Assembly: GCF_019443985.1 (NCBI RefSeq)
Contig: NZ_CP049301.1
Span: forward strand, 81,097 to 145,096
From: Liquorilactobacillus hordei DSM 19519
Lineage (GTDB): Bacteria > Bacillota > Bacilli > Lactobacillales > Lactobacillaceae
DNA length: 64,000 nucleotides
Direction of reading: 5' to 3'
Below, one piece after another: positions 1 to 8,693 of the stretch. Both the position numbers and the translations under genes were made by a program. The notes beneath the pieces were generated by a model that worked only from the letters and a program-made list of their open reading frames with translations, searched no databases and was not told the DNA's origin. The first letter of the stretch is position 1; each line of letters starts with the position of its first letter.

Positions 1-66
1 TTTCTTTCCAATATTAGGATATGCTTCGCTACATAATGTCCCATCAAAATCTACTGCAATAATCAT
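1..66 (-). CDS. HAD-superfamily hydrolase, N-terminal fragment
   Basis: Only the first 22 codons are in the window. The peptide starts MIIAVDFDGTLC, which contains the DxDGT nucleophile motif of haloacid dehalogenase-type phosphatases. Its ATG overlaps the stop of the upstream methyltransferase gene (ATGA overlap), so it is translated in the same operon. A copy of the recurrent AAATAAACATAATG element lies about 25 bases before the start. The substrate cannot be told from this fragment; phage HAD proteins are often nucleotide or polynucleotide phosphatases. Confidence 0.75.
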   Translation of the reverse strand, partial: MIIAVDFDGTLCSEAYPNIGKK

Positions 67-836
67 ACTGTCGTTTCCTCTTTTCTTTCATTATGTTTAT
101 TTATATCTGTAAATGTGTTTTCTATTCTACCTTTGGCTACACCAAAATATTTATCATCAAGTTCCATACCAATAAAGCGCCTATTTAAGTTCAGAGCAGC
201 AATACCCGTTGAACCACTGCCCATAAATGGATCTAGTACTATATCATTTTCATTAGAGGTTAGTTCTATATATCTTTGTAATAACTCTACAGGTTTCATG
301 GATTCGTGTAACCCATGTGGTTGAGTAAACTTTTGTCTTTTCATGTAGTAGCTAGAATTACTTTTTGTATGATCCTCATTCCAAATTTTGTTTAGGCTAA
401 CTCCGCTCTCGTAAATTCTTACAACATATTCAATATCTTGTGTGAAAAACTTACTAGACTTCATACCATATTTACCTTCTATTGAGCTTTTATCCCAAAT
501 TAACAAATCGAATTTAAGTTTCTTATGTTGGTTGATATAATTGAAATAGTGTGCTAATTGTAGTTTTGAACAAAATATAAACATATTAATTTTCTTTAAT
601 TTTGGGATTACAGTATTTAAAAAATTAAAAATATTATCATGCTTAAATTGCGACATTTTCATATTCATATAACTATTAGCCCTATAAGTTCCTGATTTAT
701 TGTATACTTTCGATTTCATACCACCCATAACGTGTTCATATGGAGGATCGGTTAATAAGAGGTCTATGCTGTGATCTGGAATTTTAGTAAGATTTTCTAA
801 ACAATCACCTTGTAGCAATACTAAATCTTTGCTCAT
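63..836 (-). CDS. Beta-class DNA methyltransferase (N6-adenine or N4-cytosine)
   Basis: A 257-residue protein. The catalytic motif IV is DPPY at residues 30-33 and the AdoMet-binding motif DPFMGSGSTG is near the C terminus (about residue 202); this order (IV, target recognition, I) defines the beta class. It should transfer a methyl group from AdoMet to adenine N6 or cytosine N4. It is co-translated with a second methyltransferase upstream (836-1615) with which it shares the N-terminal pattern MSK-LVLL-GDCLE, so the two look like a duplicated and diverged pair. No restriction endonuclease is adjacent, which suggests self-protection against host restriction or regulatory methylation. Confidence 0.88.
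   Translation of the reverse strand: MSKDLVLLQGDCLENLTKIPDHSIDLLLTDPPYEHVMGGMKSKVYNKSGTYRANSYMNMKMSQFKHDNIFNFLNTVIPKLKKINMFIFCSKLQLAHYFNYINQHKKLKFDLLIWDKSSIEGKYGMKSSKFFTQDIEYVVRIYESGVSLNKIWNEDHTKSNSSYYMKRQKFTQPHGLHESMKPVELLQRYIELTSNENDIVLDPFMGSGSTGIAALNLNRRFIGMELDDKYFGVAKGRIENTFTDINKHNERKEETTV
89..102 (-). promoter_or_regulatory. Dispersed operator-like element, copy 1
   Basis: Exact core AAATAAACATAATG on the minus strand followed by AAAG. It sits inside the last codons of the methyltransferase gene and just before the HAD gene, and is oriented with transcription. Confidence 0.6.
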
Positions 837-1615
837 TAAACTGAAACCCCCTCTTTACCTGCTATATGTTCACTAATGCGGTTTTTAGCAATATCAAAAT
901 ATTCTTTATCTAATTCCATACCAATAAATTTACGATTAGTATTTACTGCTGCTACGCCTGTTGAACCCGATCCCATACAATTATCTAGTATTAAATCCCC
1001 TTCATTTGTATAAGTCTTAATCAAATATTCCAATAATGCTACTGGTTTTTGAGTAGGATGTAATTTATCTTTGTCTAACTTAAATTTTTGTATACTTCTT
1101 GGATATCTTGTCCCATTATTATCAGTAACTACTTGACTAATTTCACTTCGTACTGTTGAATTATTGCTTTTCTTTTTTTGTTTCCCAGACAAACCCTTAT
1201 ATGGTTTTCCAATCTCCATTTGTGGATAATATTTCATATTACCCTTTTTTGAATATGAAGTTGCCATCTTACCAAACACCATGATATCTTCATACACCTT
1301 GGCTGGTTGATATTTGAAATTCAAAAAATTAGCTCCATTAGGTTTTTCCCATTTCCAATCGTATTTATACATATCAAGATTGCTAGTGCGCATCAAACTA
1401 CTAAATGGTTCACTTCCAAAAATAACAATGGCACCATTATTTTTTATTATTCTCTTATAAAAACTCCATAGTATACTTATTGGAATAACATTATCCCATT
1501 TCAGTGCGCTCGTTCCATATGGTAAATCACATAAAATCATATCAATTGATTTGTCTGGAATTTTTTTCATTAATTCTAGACAATCACCTTTTAATAAAAC
1601 TAGATTTTTACTCAT
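836..1615 (-). CDS. Beta-class DNA methyltransferase, second copy
   Basis: A 259-residue protein. Motif IV is DLPY at residues 30-33 followed by GTSALKWD, and motif I is LDNCMGSGSTGVA close to the C terminus, so the motif order is beta class. The DLPYGT form is common among phage N6-adenine methyltransferases. The stop codon overlaps the start of the next methyltransferase. Its central target-recognition region differs from that of its neighbour, so a different recognition sequence is expected. A copy of the recurrent operator-like element lies immediately before its ribosome binding site. Confidence 0.88.
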   Translation of the reverse strand: MSKNLVLLKGDCLELMKKIPDKSIDMILCDLPYGTSALKWDNVIPISILWSFYKRIIKNNGAIVIFGSEPFSSLMRTSNLDMYKYDWKWEKPNGANFLNFKYQPAKVYEDIMVFGKMATSYSKKGNMKYYPQMEIGKPYKGLSGKQKKKSNNSTVRSEISQVVTDNNGTRYPRSIQKFKLDKDKLHPTQKPVALLEYLIKTYTNEGDLILDNCMGSGSTGVAAVNTNRKFIGMELDKEYFDIAKNRISEHIAGKEGVSV

Positions 1616-1628
1616 TCCGCTAACCTTT

Positions 1629-1642
1629 CATTATGTTTATTT
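1629..1642 (-). promoter_or_regulatory. Dispersed operator-like element, copy 2
   Basis: Exact AAATAAACATAATG followed by AAAGG, in the 27-base gap between the 56-residue gene and the methyltransferase at 1615, in the sense of transcription. Confidence 0.65.
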
Positions 1643-1813
1643 CTATACAGCTTTTATTTCTTTACTTATTAAATCAATAAAATATAGGATACCTTCATTT
1701 GTCTCAAAAGTAAATTCATTCTCATCTTCTCTTCTAATACTTAACACGTGCTTAATTCCTTGTTTCTTAGCTAATTTCTTAATAATTTTAATTTCAGAAT
1801 GTTTTGCATTCAT
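1643..1813 (-). CDS. Small basic protein, 56 aa, unknown
   Basis: ATG at 1813 follows the ribosome binding site CTAGGAGAAATCATA and the frame is open for 56 codons (begins MNAKHSEIKI, ends SKEIKAV). It is lysine-rich at the N terminus and acidic in the middle. It is the first gene after a well-formed promoter (1846-1874) and lies directly upstream of the two methyltransferases. I do not recognise a family. Its position at the head of a promoter-driven operon makes it a real gene rather than a chance frame. Confidence 0.7.
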   Translation of the reverse strand: MNAKHSEIKIIKKLAKKQGIKHVLSIRREDENEFTFETNEGILYFIDLISKEIKAV

Positions 1814-1845
1814 TATGATTTCTCCTAGTAATTTAGTATATTAAT

Positions 1846-1874
1846 ATTGTAATATGTTTATTTGTATGTGTCAA
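1846..1874 (-). promoter_or_regulatory. Sigma-A-type promoter with embedded operator-like element
   Basis: On the minus strand TTGACA (1869-1874), a 17-base spacer and TACAAT (1846-1851). The spacer contains AAATAAACATATTA (1850-1863, copy 3 of the dispersed element), so a protein bound to the element would cover the space between -35 and -10. It drives the 56-residue gene and both methyltransferases. Confidence 0.75.
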
Positions 1875-3217
1875 CTTTCATAGTTAATATCTTCTACAGT
1901 TTTCTCTGCTCTCAATGTTTTATAAGTTGGAAATCTTAGTGATTTCCCACCATTTTGATTTTCTGACTCTTCAAAGTATTGGACTTCAATTATTTTGCCA
2001 ATAATGTTTTCTGGACTATTCCAAAAGTCAATTCTTTCTTGTTCGCTGAACCCCGAACCGACTTGAACTTCTGTATCTTTAAATTGAATAATTACGCCAC
2101 CAAGTCTTCCTTTGTTTACACCTGAACCCTCATAAACATCTAAAACCAATACATCGGAACTGTAGAATTTTTTAATTTTCAAAAGATCTGATGTTCTTTT
2201 TGTAGCATATTTTCCATCAGCAAAATTTAACATCAATCCTTCCCAGCCTAACTTAGTAACCAATGAGTCTTGCAACTCTGCAATTTTATTTGTATCTTTC
2301 CCAATATACAAACTTGGTACTAATTTTACTTTTACTTCATCTTGTGTTGCGAATAAAAATTCCTCATAGTTTTTATCTAATTCTCTTCTGCGAGACTTAT
2401 AACTCAAATCTGAAAGTGAATTGTAGAACTCATCCAACGGAATCCAATCAAATACATTAAATAAAATGCCAGTTTTATCAATGTCACTATTCTTCAAAAC
2501 TTTTGCTGTCGCTCGAAATAAATCTTTCGTTTCAAGTTGAGAAACGTTCTCTAAGACGAGTTCACCATCTAAAACTATACCTTCATCTTCTTTTTGGAAT
2601 AACGCAGCTAACTTAGAAACATCTCGTTCAACCAATTCTAACCCCTCATAAGGAAAACCCTTTCTCGTAAATAAATTTACTCTTCCCTTGTCGTAAATTG
2701 CGATACATCTATGCCCATCTAATTTTTGAGTTAATACAAATTCACTTCCATCCACACGATTAATATATTTATCCATCGGATAAGCTAATTGACAGGAAAA
2801 TTCCTTAATAAATCCTTTTCCTAATGCTTTATTGATAGACTTTGAAGTTATACCAACTTTAATATTCTTTGCAAAAATTGAATGTATAAAAGTCGTAACA
2901 CTAGGTGAATAGTCCCTCGAAAATTGCTTTATATTTGATACAACTTGTAACTTACCAGTATTATTCTCTTTTACATAATCCATAAGTTGATTGATATTAT
3001 CAAATTCTTTATCAGATTCATTTAAGTTAGTCATCGACATTTTCTTTGTGCTAATCCCAGTGCGAATAAAATCATCAAAAACAAACTTTAAAATATCCCT
3101 AAATAATTCATTATCATTATTCTCTTTAATAATTGATATCTTTTCATTTTTTGAACTTGTCTCGCTAATTCTTTGGAAAATATTCGCTACCTCTACAAGT
3201 TTATAATCTATATTCAT
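1871..3217 (-). CDS. ATP-dependent DNA ligase
   Basis: A 448-residue protein. The nucleotidyltransferase motif I is KLDG with the adenylated lysine at residue 165 (context TQKLDGHR), followed by a DGELV motif III and downstream lysines (GLMLNFADGKY, LLKIKKFY) expected of motifs IV and V. The C-terminal part (from about residue 350) looks like the OB-fold domain. It seals nicks during phage replication and recombination. Start chosen at the ATG after AGGAGGAATCAAATA. It is adjacent to the polymerase genes, as expected for a replication block, and its last bases form the -35 hexamer of the downstream promoter. Confidence 0.92.
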   Translation of the reverse strand: MNIDYKLVEVANIFQRISETSSKNEKISIIKENNDNELFRDILKFVFDDFIRTGISTKKMSMTNLNESDKEFDNINQLMDYVKENNTGKLQVVSNIKQFSRDYSPSVTTFIHSIFAKNIKVGITSKSINKALGKGFIKEFSCQLAYPMDKYINRVDGSEFVLTQKLDGHRCIAIYDKGRVNLFTRKGFPYEGLELVERDVSKLAALFQKEDEGIVLDGELVLENVSQLETKDLFRATAKVLKNSDIDKTGILFNVFDWIPLDEFYNSLSDLSYKSRRRELDKNYEEFLFATQDEVKVKLVPSLYIGKDTNKIAELQDSLVTKLGWEGLMLNFADGKYATKRTSDLLKIKKFYSSDVLVLDVYEGSGVNKGRLGGVIIQFKDTEVQVGSGFSEQERIDFWNSPENIIGKIIEVQYFEESENQNGGKSLRFPTYKTLRAEKTVEDINYES

Positions 3218-3627
3218 TATTTGATTCCTCCTATTTTTTGTTGTTCAATAATTTTGGGATAAGTGTACTCCAGATACTTGTCAATTTCTTGTGCATATAT
3301 AATATGATTTTGTGTCTCACAATAGACCATCTCTAACGGCATACCCACGTAATTATAGTCAAGAATGAACATTGAGACTATAGTTCTTCTAGCTGACTTT
3401 CCTAATGCAAAACCCACCATCTTGTCTGTTTTACATATTTTTTGTATTTTCGATTCTAAGTTTTCATAAATTTTCTTATATGAACTAGAAGCAATTTGAC
3501 CTTTAAAAAGCAAGAGTTTTGTCATATTTAATTCGGTCACTACTTTTATCAAATCTTTATCACTACTTTTGAAAAATTTTGAAAATTTAATTGGGAATAC
3601 AGTTTTGTCAAAATCATCTTTTATCAT
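3217..3627 (-). CDS. Unknown protein between polymerase and ligase, 136 aa
   Basis: Starts with ATG overlapping the stop of the polymerase gene (AATGA) and abuts the ligase start, so it is translationally coupled into the replication operon. The sequence is mixed alpha/beta with no motif I recognise (segments SSDKDLIKVVTELN and GKSARRTIVSMFILDYN). A replication or repair accessory role is suggested only by position. Confidence 0.75.
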   Translation of the reverse strand: MIKDDFDKTVFPIKFSKFFKSSDKDLIKVVTELNMTKLLLFKGQIASSSYKKIYENLESKIQKICKTDKMVGFALGKSARRTIVSMFILDYNYVGMPLEMVYCETQNHIIYAQEIDKYLEYTYPKIIEQQKIGGIK

Positions 3628-4799
3628 TTGCTGATTTCACCTTTTCTTATGAATTTTGCTTGTTTGACCCAAATATCTACATCAGTAGGGTGTTTAGTCC
3701 ATTGACCGTCCATGAAAACAGACTTTGGTTTTTCCTCTATTTGTTCAATAGAAATTAGATCACCAGTTTTGAAAGGCACATTGTTATAAACTCTATTTCC
3801 AACAAGCATAGGCATATTTTTCCCATACTTTATAGAATACACAGTTGCTCTAGTTCTAGTCCTTCCTTTATTAACATCAACAATAAAGCCATATTTGCTT
3901 GGCATTCTATCATCATGTTTACTACATTTCCCAGTGTAATATAATTCAAATTCTAGTAATTGTATAAAACTGTACTCATCTTCTGGAGTATTTTTTTCGG
4001 TTTCTACACACAATTGATATTTCTTAGCTTTACCAGATAGAGTTTTGTTATTAGGCTTATACTCTTTTTTGAAGAAATCATAGATAGTTTGTAGTTTTTT
4101 TATTGACCCAAATTTATCAAAATAGCCCAATCTTATAAGTCCTACCATTTTAGTCTTATTAATATCATATTTATTTTGATGAAGCTCTATATCACCTGAT
4201 TTAAGCTCTTTATCTATTTTTTGAAGCTCAATTTCGTCTTTCTTATAAACGTCTTCTATAGCTGTAATATTTCCTTCTTTATCGGCTATAAAGGAATCGT
4301 CATGTATTTTTAACAAAAGATCACAAAAGTTTTCATACTTCTTAATTTTAGCAATATCATATAGTAAATCCCCAACCTGCGAATTATTTCCCTTAATAGA
4401 AGCAGTACCCTCGTATATTGAATTATTATCTTTATCCATGAAATACAGCCCTTTAGATTTTCCGAATATAGCTTTCTTTAGAGTAATTCCATGTTCTTGC
4501 GCATAACTGGAAACCTTATTAATTTTATTTTGATCATCTTTCCATATTTCAAAGGCAGATGTTGCAAATTCAAGAGAGTAATAATATCTTAACCATGTCG
4601 CAATGTATCCAACGTAGGAGTAAGGAAGGCTATGATTTACAGAAAAACCATAATTAGCCGCATCCATGAATATCTGGATAAATCTATCTGCCACTTCTTC
4701 TGCGTGTTCTTTGGTATCATTATATTTTTCTATCATAGTTTTAATAAAAGAAGGTTTTATCTTAGGCACTTCGCTATCCATAATAGCTTGAGACTTTTT
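3624..4799 (-). CDS. dnaE: DNA polymerase III alpha (DnaE-type), exon 3
   Basis: The third coding block of the split polymerase, 391 codons plus stop. It opens KKSQAIMDSEVPKIK when joined to exon 2, continuing the conserved RRGIGKK fingers segment, and carries FMDAANYGFSVNHSLPYSYV, the usual DnaE thumb/finger signature. Later sequence corresponds to the helix-hairpin-helix and C-terminal region. The first base after the intron is 4799; the ATG at 4781 is an internal methionine, not a start. Joining gives an uninterrupted 1099-residue protein, the normal DnaE size. Confidence 0.88.
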   Translation of the reverse strand, partial: KKSQAIMDSEVPKIKPSFIKTMIEKYNDTKEHAEEVADRFIQIFMDAANYGFSVNHSLPYSYVGYIATWLRYYYSLEFATSAFEIWKDDQNKINKVSSYAQEHGITLKKAIFGKSKGLYFMDKDNNSIYEGTASIKGNNSQVGDLLYDIAKIKKYENFCDLLLKIHDDSFIADKEGNITAIEDVYKKDEIELQKIDKELKSGDIELHQNKYDINKTKMVGLIRLGYFDKFGSIKKLQTIYDFFKKEYKPNNKTLSGKAKKYQLCVETEKNTPEDEYSFIQLLEFELYYTGKCSKHDDRMPSKYGFIVDVNKGRTRTRATVYSIKYGKNMPMLVGNRVYNNVPFKTGDLISIEQIEEKPKSVFMDGQWTKHPTDVDIWVKQAKFIRKGEISK

Positions 4800-5131
4800 C
4801 GATTGTTATTAACCATGAGTTTTTTATCTCATGCTCTGGAGGTTTTCCTCATTTTCATCAACTGGTCTATTCCAGTTCAGACTAGCATACATTTTCATCC
4901 TCGTTTAACGTTAGGTATCTAGTTGGCAAAACTAGCATAGTAATCTCTATAAGATTACATGGAGGGCGCTCTTGGTGGGATTATATTCTGTTTTACAGTT
5001 TCACCCACTATGCGTTACAATACACAATATTCTTTAGTTTATCGTGTTATCTAGGGATTAATATTTTACAACCTTCCCCTATTTCGTCCTCTTTCATATA
5101 ATGTGTTTCCACATTAACAGGCAAAGATTTT
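4800..5131 (-). other. Intron 2 in the polymerase gene (probable group I, no ORF)
   Basis: A 332-base insertion with stop codons splits the RRGIGKK segment. The 5 prime exon ends with T (GGT) and the insertion ends with G, the group I rule; removing it restores the reading frame exactly and yields RRGIGKKSQAIM. I could not confidently fold the conserved core by eye. It contains no endonuclease gene, so it would be immobile or mobilised in trans. Confidence 0.75.
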
Positions 5132-6028
5132 ACCTATGCCACGCCTAATTAAATCAGCTTGCCCATAGCTCCATCCACAAAAATCAACCAAAAATTGAAT
5201 AAGTTGTTCCTGATAAACTAAATTTCCTAGTGTTGGGGCAAGAAATTTATTCAGTGCATCGTGCCCGTTGTCTGTAAATTTACCTTCCGTTACTGATTCA
5301 AGATAACTTGCTCCACTTGGTCTTTGTGCTGCATTAGCAAGACTTAATAAATCCATATATTTAATATCAGGTACTCTTTCTTTAATTTTTTTCATAGTTT
5401 CTTCTGAGAATAAGTGTCTTAATATACTACCAGCTCTTTCTCCCTCAAATTGGAAAATACCAATATTTGATTCGACCATTGATTGCCACACTTTTTCATC
5501 TTGAAAATCGACAATATCTGTTGAGTTTGGTGTTAAAAAAGGTAACCCAGCTAACTCACAAGACTTTGTTATTAACCCAAGATTATCAAGACCCAATACA
5601 TCAAACTTTGTGAAGTTACAATAGTCTATTTCTTTCATATAAACTTGTGTTACTGGATAATCCCAGCCACTTACAGTTTGAGTACCCATTACGCCTTCTA
5701 ATGGTTCTGTACTTACAACAATTCCACAAGCATGTCTACCGAACGAATCAATAACACCAATTATCTCTTTGGCTGTATCAAATAATTTCTTATGAGATTG
5801 ATATATTGAGTCTGGATAGTTATCCTTAATATCTATTTGATTACATATTCCCTGAATCTCAAACGGAGATTTGTCTTTATAGCCATCCATTCCCTTTGCA
5901 ATAACTTTAATTGCGCCCTTCAGTCCATAAGTGTTAGCTGTCATAATAGATGCGCAATGCAAATTTGGATTTGTCAACAACCATTTTTGAACTTCTATTT
6001 TATCTTCTCCTGACCAATCATGATCTAT
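5132..6028 (-). CDS. dnaE: DNA polymerase III alpha (DnaE-type), exon 2
   Basis: 299 codons with no start of its own; it opens IDHDWSGED, completing the catalytic PDIDIDF-type motif begun by exon 1. It contains the third catalytic aspartate in the conserved KFDVLGL (E. coli KFDFLGL equivalent), the FQFEGERAGSILRHL segment and ends ADLIRRGIG. Boundaries were set by group I intron rules (5 prime exon T, intron-terminal G) and frame continuity on both sides: 897 bases is exactly 299 codons. Confidence 0.88.
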
Positions 6029-7214
6029 CCTAGCTACCGTAACTTGCGTTATACTTTAACACCACATCTTTGTGTGGTCGGAGTAGACTATCTCATCAAC
6101 TTATTTAATTAGTATCATTAAATAAGTGCCTCCCGCTTCGAATTAATTACCAATTAACTCTACTCTACTCAGTTCAACTTAACGTTGCCTTTCGATAGTC
6201 GTTACACAATTTCCTTTTTCAAGGAGTTAGCACGGTTTTTTCCGCAAGGGAACTCAACCGTTAGCAGATATATTTATATCCACACCCTATATATTTATAG
6301 GTTCAAGAGGTTTGCAATACAGGATCACTCCTGTATGGGACTACTTTGTTCCATCAATTGTAAATATCTGTCGAATTTCCTGTTTAAACAAAAAGCGCTA
6401 TCCTTATATAAATGGTTTAATATTCGGAGAACTTGTCGATTTCCGCCCCAACGAATATGAGATACTAACTGGCCTTTTTTCCGTTTTTCTAGATTGATTT
6501 TTCTTTTAGAAATTAAATTGTTTTCTAAAAAATAATCATAAATCCATGTCAGCAAAGCAGTAGTACCTACAAAATCAATTCCATATTCGTAATTGTAATT
6601 TCCTTTACATTTTTTAATAGATCCATCGCCATCCATGTATCCTCTGATAAAATGTCTTTTTAGATTGTTTGATATTTTAGGTGGCAATAATATATTGGTT
6701 TTATGCTCGACAACTCCATGTTTTATGAGATCATCAACTAGTAAATCACTTGTCATCAATAAACGAGAATAATTTACACCGACTCTATATCCACAAGAGA
6801 CTTTATATCTGTTAATGAGATAATCGGTATTTAGTTCTTTACGAACAAATTCTAATAAATACTCATCAACTCGATTGATTGATATACCAAACCTTTTAGT
6901 ATTACCATTAATTGATATAAAACCATCAGCATATATAAAACCCAATAAGTATGCTTTTTCTTGAGTATCTATATTATTGAAGTACCTTTCGTTATAGATA
7001 TGATGTTTACGAGAATTAATCTTATTACTCCTGATTTCAACGCCCATACTTTTTAACATTCTATTGATAGTACGTGGCTCTCGGTTAAACAACTTCCCTA
7101 TTTTTACTGTTGACAATCCCTTTTTATATAATTCAACACTCTTTATCTTTTCTTCGTCAGTTACAATCCTCACACAAACACCTTCTTACTGATATTTGTG
7201 ATAGAAACCTATCA
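6029..7214 (-). other. Group I intron 1, inserted between the catalytic aspartate codons
   Basis: A 1186-base insertion between GCGGAT (exon end, D409) and ATAGAT (exon start, I410-D411). It begins after a T and ends in G. The 3 prime part holds group I core signals on the minus strand: GACTATCG (6193-6200) and GAGATAGTC (6086-6094) can pair as P7, preceded by P3-P6-like paired stretches (GCTAACGGTTGAG ... CCGTGCTAACTC). It carries a homing endonuclease gene. Splicing restores the motif LADIDHDW. Confidence 0.88.
6325..7173 (-). CDS. LAGLIDADG homing endonuclease, intron-encoded
   Basis: A 282-residue protein starting at GTG after AGAAGGTGTTTGT. The N-terminal about 50 residues form an HTH-like module (VELYKKGLSTVKIGKLFNRE). 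Two LAGLIDADG helices follow: AYLLGFIYADG at 74-84 and HFIRGYMDGDG at 174-184, each with the acidic catalytic residue near its end, so it should act as a monomer with two catalytic repeats. It lies wholly within intron 1 of the polymerase gene and would cut intronless dnaE alleles to spread the intron. Confidence 0.9.
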   Translation of the reverse strand: MRIVTDEEKIKSVELYKKGLSTVKIGKLFNREPRTINRMLKSMGVEIRSNKINSRKHHIYNERYFNNIDTQEKAYLLGFIYADGFISINGNTKRFGISINRVDEYLLEFVRKELNTDYLINRYKVSCGYRVGVNYSRLLMTSDLLVDDLIKHGVVEHKTNILLPPKISNNLKRHFIRGYMDGDGSIKKCKGNYNYEYGIDFVGTTALLTWIYDYFLENNLISKRKINLEKRKKGQLVSHIRWGGNRQVLRILNHLYKDSAFCLNRKFDRYLQLMEQSSPIQE

Positions 7215-8441
7215 ATCCGCTAGACTTATTCGCTCAGGGTTCATAAAACGTTCAAAATTCAGATTTTCCTTAACTGAATCAATTTCTGTCGAATTGAGTA
7301 AGTAAGCAATCAAACTACCTGATACACTACCACGAGAATACCCTACTCTTCGACCTTGTTTCTTTGCTTCCTCAATCATAAGCCAATCAGCAAGCATATA
7401 ACTTATAGCCCCGTTTTGTTTATATACTTTAAACTCCTTATTGACTCTACTCATATACTTTTTTCTTTCTTCTTTTGGGAGTTTTGCGATACCCCTTTTT
7501 TTCATACCCTCCACAATCAGTTCTTTAAATTTACTTTCTTCATCTTTAAATAAATGTGGGTATTTATGAGTTCTGTCTAATTCAAAGTCTTCAACTTGAT
7601 TAACAATTTCCATTGTCGCATCCAGGGCTTTTTCAACAATTCCCCTGCTTACTACGCCTTGTCTTTCAAAAGTTTCAAGCATTTCATCGTAATTCTTGCA
7701 CCATATCTCAAATTTATCATCGCCCTCATAATCAGATTTTTTACCTCTTTTTATCATTAAGCGAATTTCGTTATGTCGCTGGTTTAGGGCATGAATATCA
7801 TTTGAAGCAATTAATTTAAAACCTTTTTTCTTAGCAATTTTTACTAATAGCTTGTTGTACTCTTTTTGTTCCTCATCGATATGTGGCTGCAGTTCCAGAT
7901 ATACACGTTCTTTATTCTGTTCAATGAAGTCAATCCAAGCCTTAAATATTTTTTTATCGCCCTCAACTCTTTTGTTCGTCTGTCTATTCAGATGAGGAAA
8001 TGTTTGCCAAAGTGCCCCTGCTAAACATGCTGTTGTTACAAAGATATTGTCTGAAGTATTTTTTAGATCATCAAATAGAATTCTCGGTTTATAATAAAAA
8101 TGTCCATCCTGTCTATTAAATGATGCAGAGGATAACCTATTAATCTCTTTCACACCCTCATAATTCTTTGCAATTAGAATTGTATGATACCCTCTATTTT
8201 TGTCTTCCAAATTCATGGTCACATATGCTTCTATTGCATGAATATATTTCATACCAGAATCATTAATAGCCATTTTGTGCTTCATCCATCTTGCTACATT
8301 CCCATGATTAGTTATACAAACTGCTGGTAATTCGTTTTCCTTGGCATATTTTACATAATCAGTATATTGAGTCACTACTTCAAAATAACCACCTGCGTTG
8401 GATTCATCGGTGTGTTGATGTAAGCTTACCCATTGTTTCAT
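7215..8441 (-). CDS. dnaE: DNA polymerase III alpha (DnaE-type), exon 1
   Basis: 409 codons from the ATG that overlaps the preceding stop (ATGA). The N terminus is a PHP domain (SLHQHTDESNAGG, CITNHGN, HAIEAYV) with the histidines that bind metals in this family. The palm domain follows, ending NFERFMNPERISLAD, which is the family signature FERFLNPERxSxPD up to the first catalytic aspartate (D409). This is the replicative polymerase of the phage. The downstream TGA at 7212-7214 belongs to the intron; unspliced mRNA would give a truncated protein without its active site. Confidence 0.9.
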
Positions 8442-8659
8442 TTAATAAACTCGACCACCTCTCTGAATTTTCCGCTACTATTTTTTACAAGTGCGACCCC
8501 AACAGCCTTTACAATTTTATTGCCATATTGAGTATCTACCTTAATAAGACTCCCAATTCTTACTTTATGTCTTAACCCCATAGAGGCAGGAACATGCCAC
8601 ATATAAATCTTGTCATTACCTAAATGCTTAGCCAATACCGTATTATTTTTGAATTTCAT
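8438..8659 (-). CDS. Small unknown protein upstream of polymerase, 73 aa
   Basis: ATG at 8659 follows GGCGGAGAAACT; an in-frame ATG six codons earlier lies within the recurrent operator-like element and has no ribosome binding site, so it is less likely. The product (MKFKNNTVLAKHLGN...) is a small beta-rich protein, possibly an OB or SH3-like fold by look only. The stop overlaps the polymerase start, so the two are translationally coupled. Confidence 0.7.
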   Translation of the reverse strand: MKFKNNTVLAKHLGNDKIYMWHVPASMGLRHKVRIGSLIKVDTQYGNKIVKAVGVALVKNSSGKFREVVEFIK

Positions 8660-8674
8660 AGTTTCTCCGCCTTT

Positions 8675-8688
8675 CATTATGTTTATTT
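8675..8688 (-). promoter_or_regulatory. Dispersed operator-like element, copy 4
   Basis: Exact AAATAAACATAATG followed by AAAGG in the short gap between the nuclease stop and the 73-residue gene, in the sense of transcription. Confidence 0.65.
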
Positions 8689-8693
8689 GTAGT

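Noticed and set aside
6029..7214. Intein in the polymerase
   Set aside because: Stops occur in frame after exon 1 and the endonuclease has its own start and no intein splicing motifs; group I core pairing is present instead.
8660..8677. ATG inside the operator-like element as start of the 73-residue gene
   Set aside because: No ribosome binding site precedes it; a proper one precedes the ATG at 8659, and the same ATG occurs out of frame at other copies of the element.
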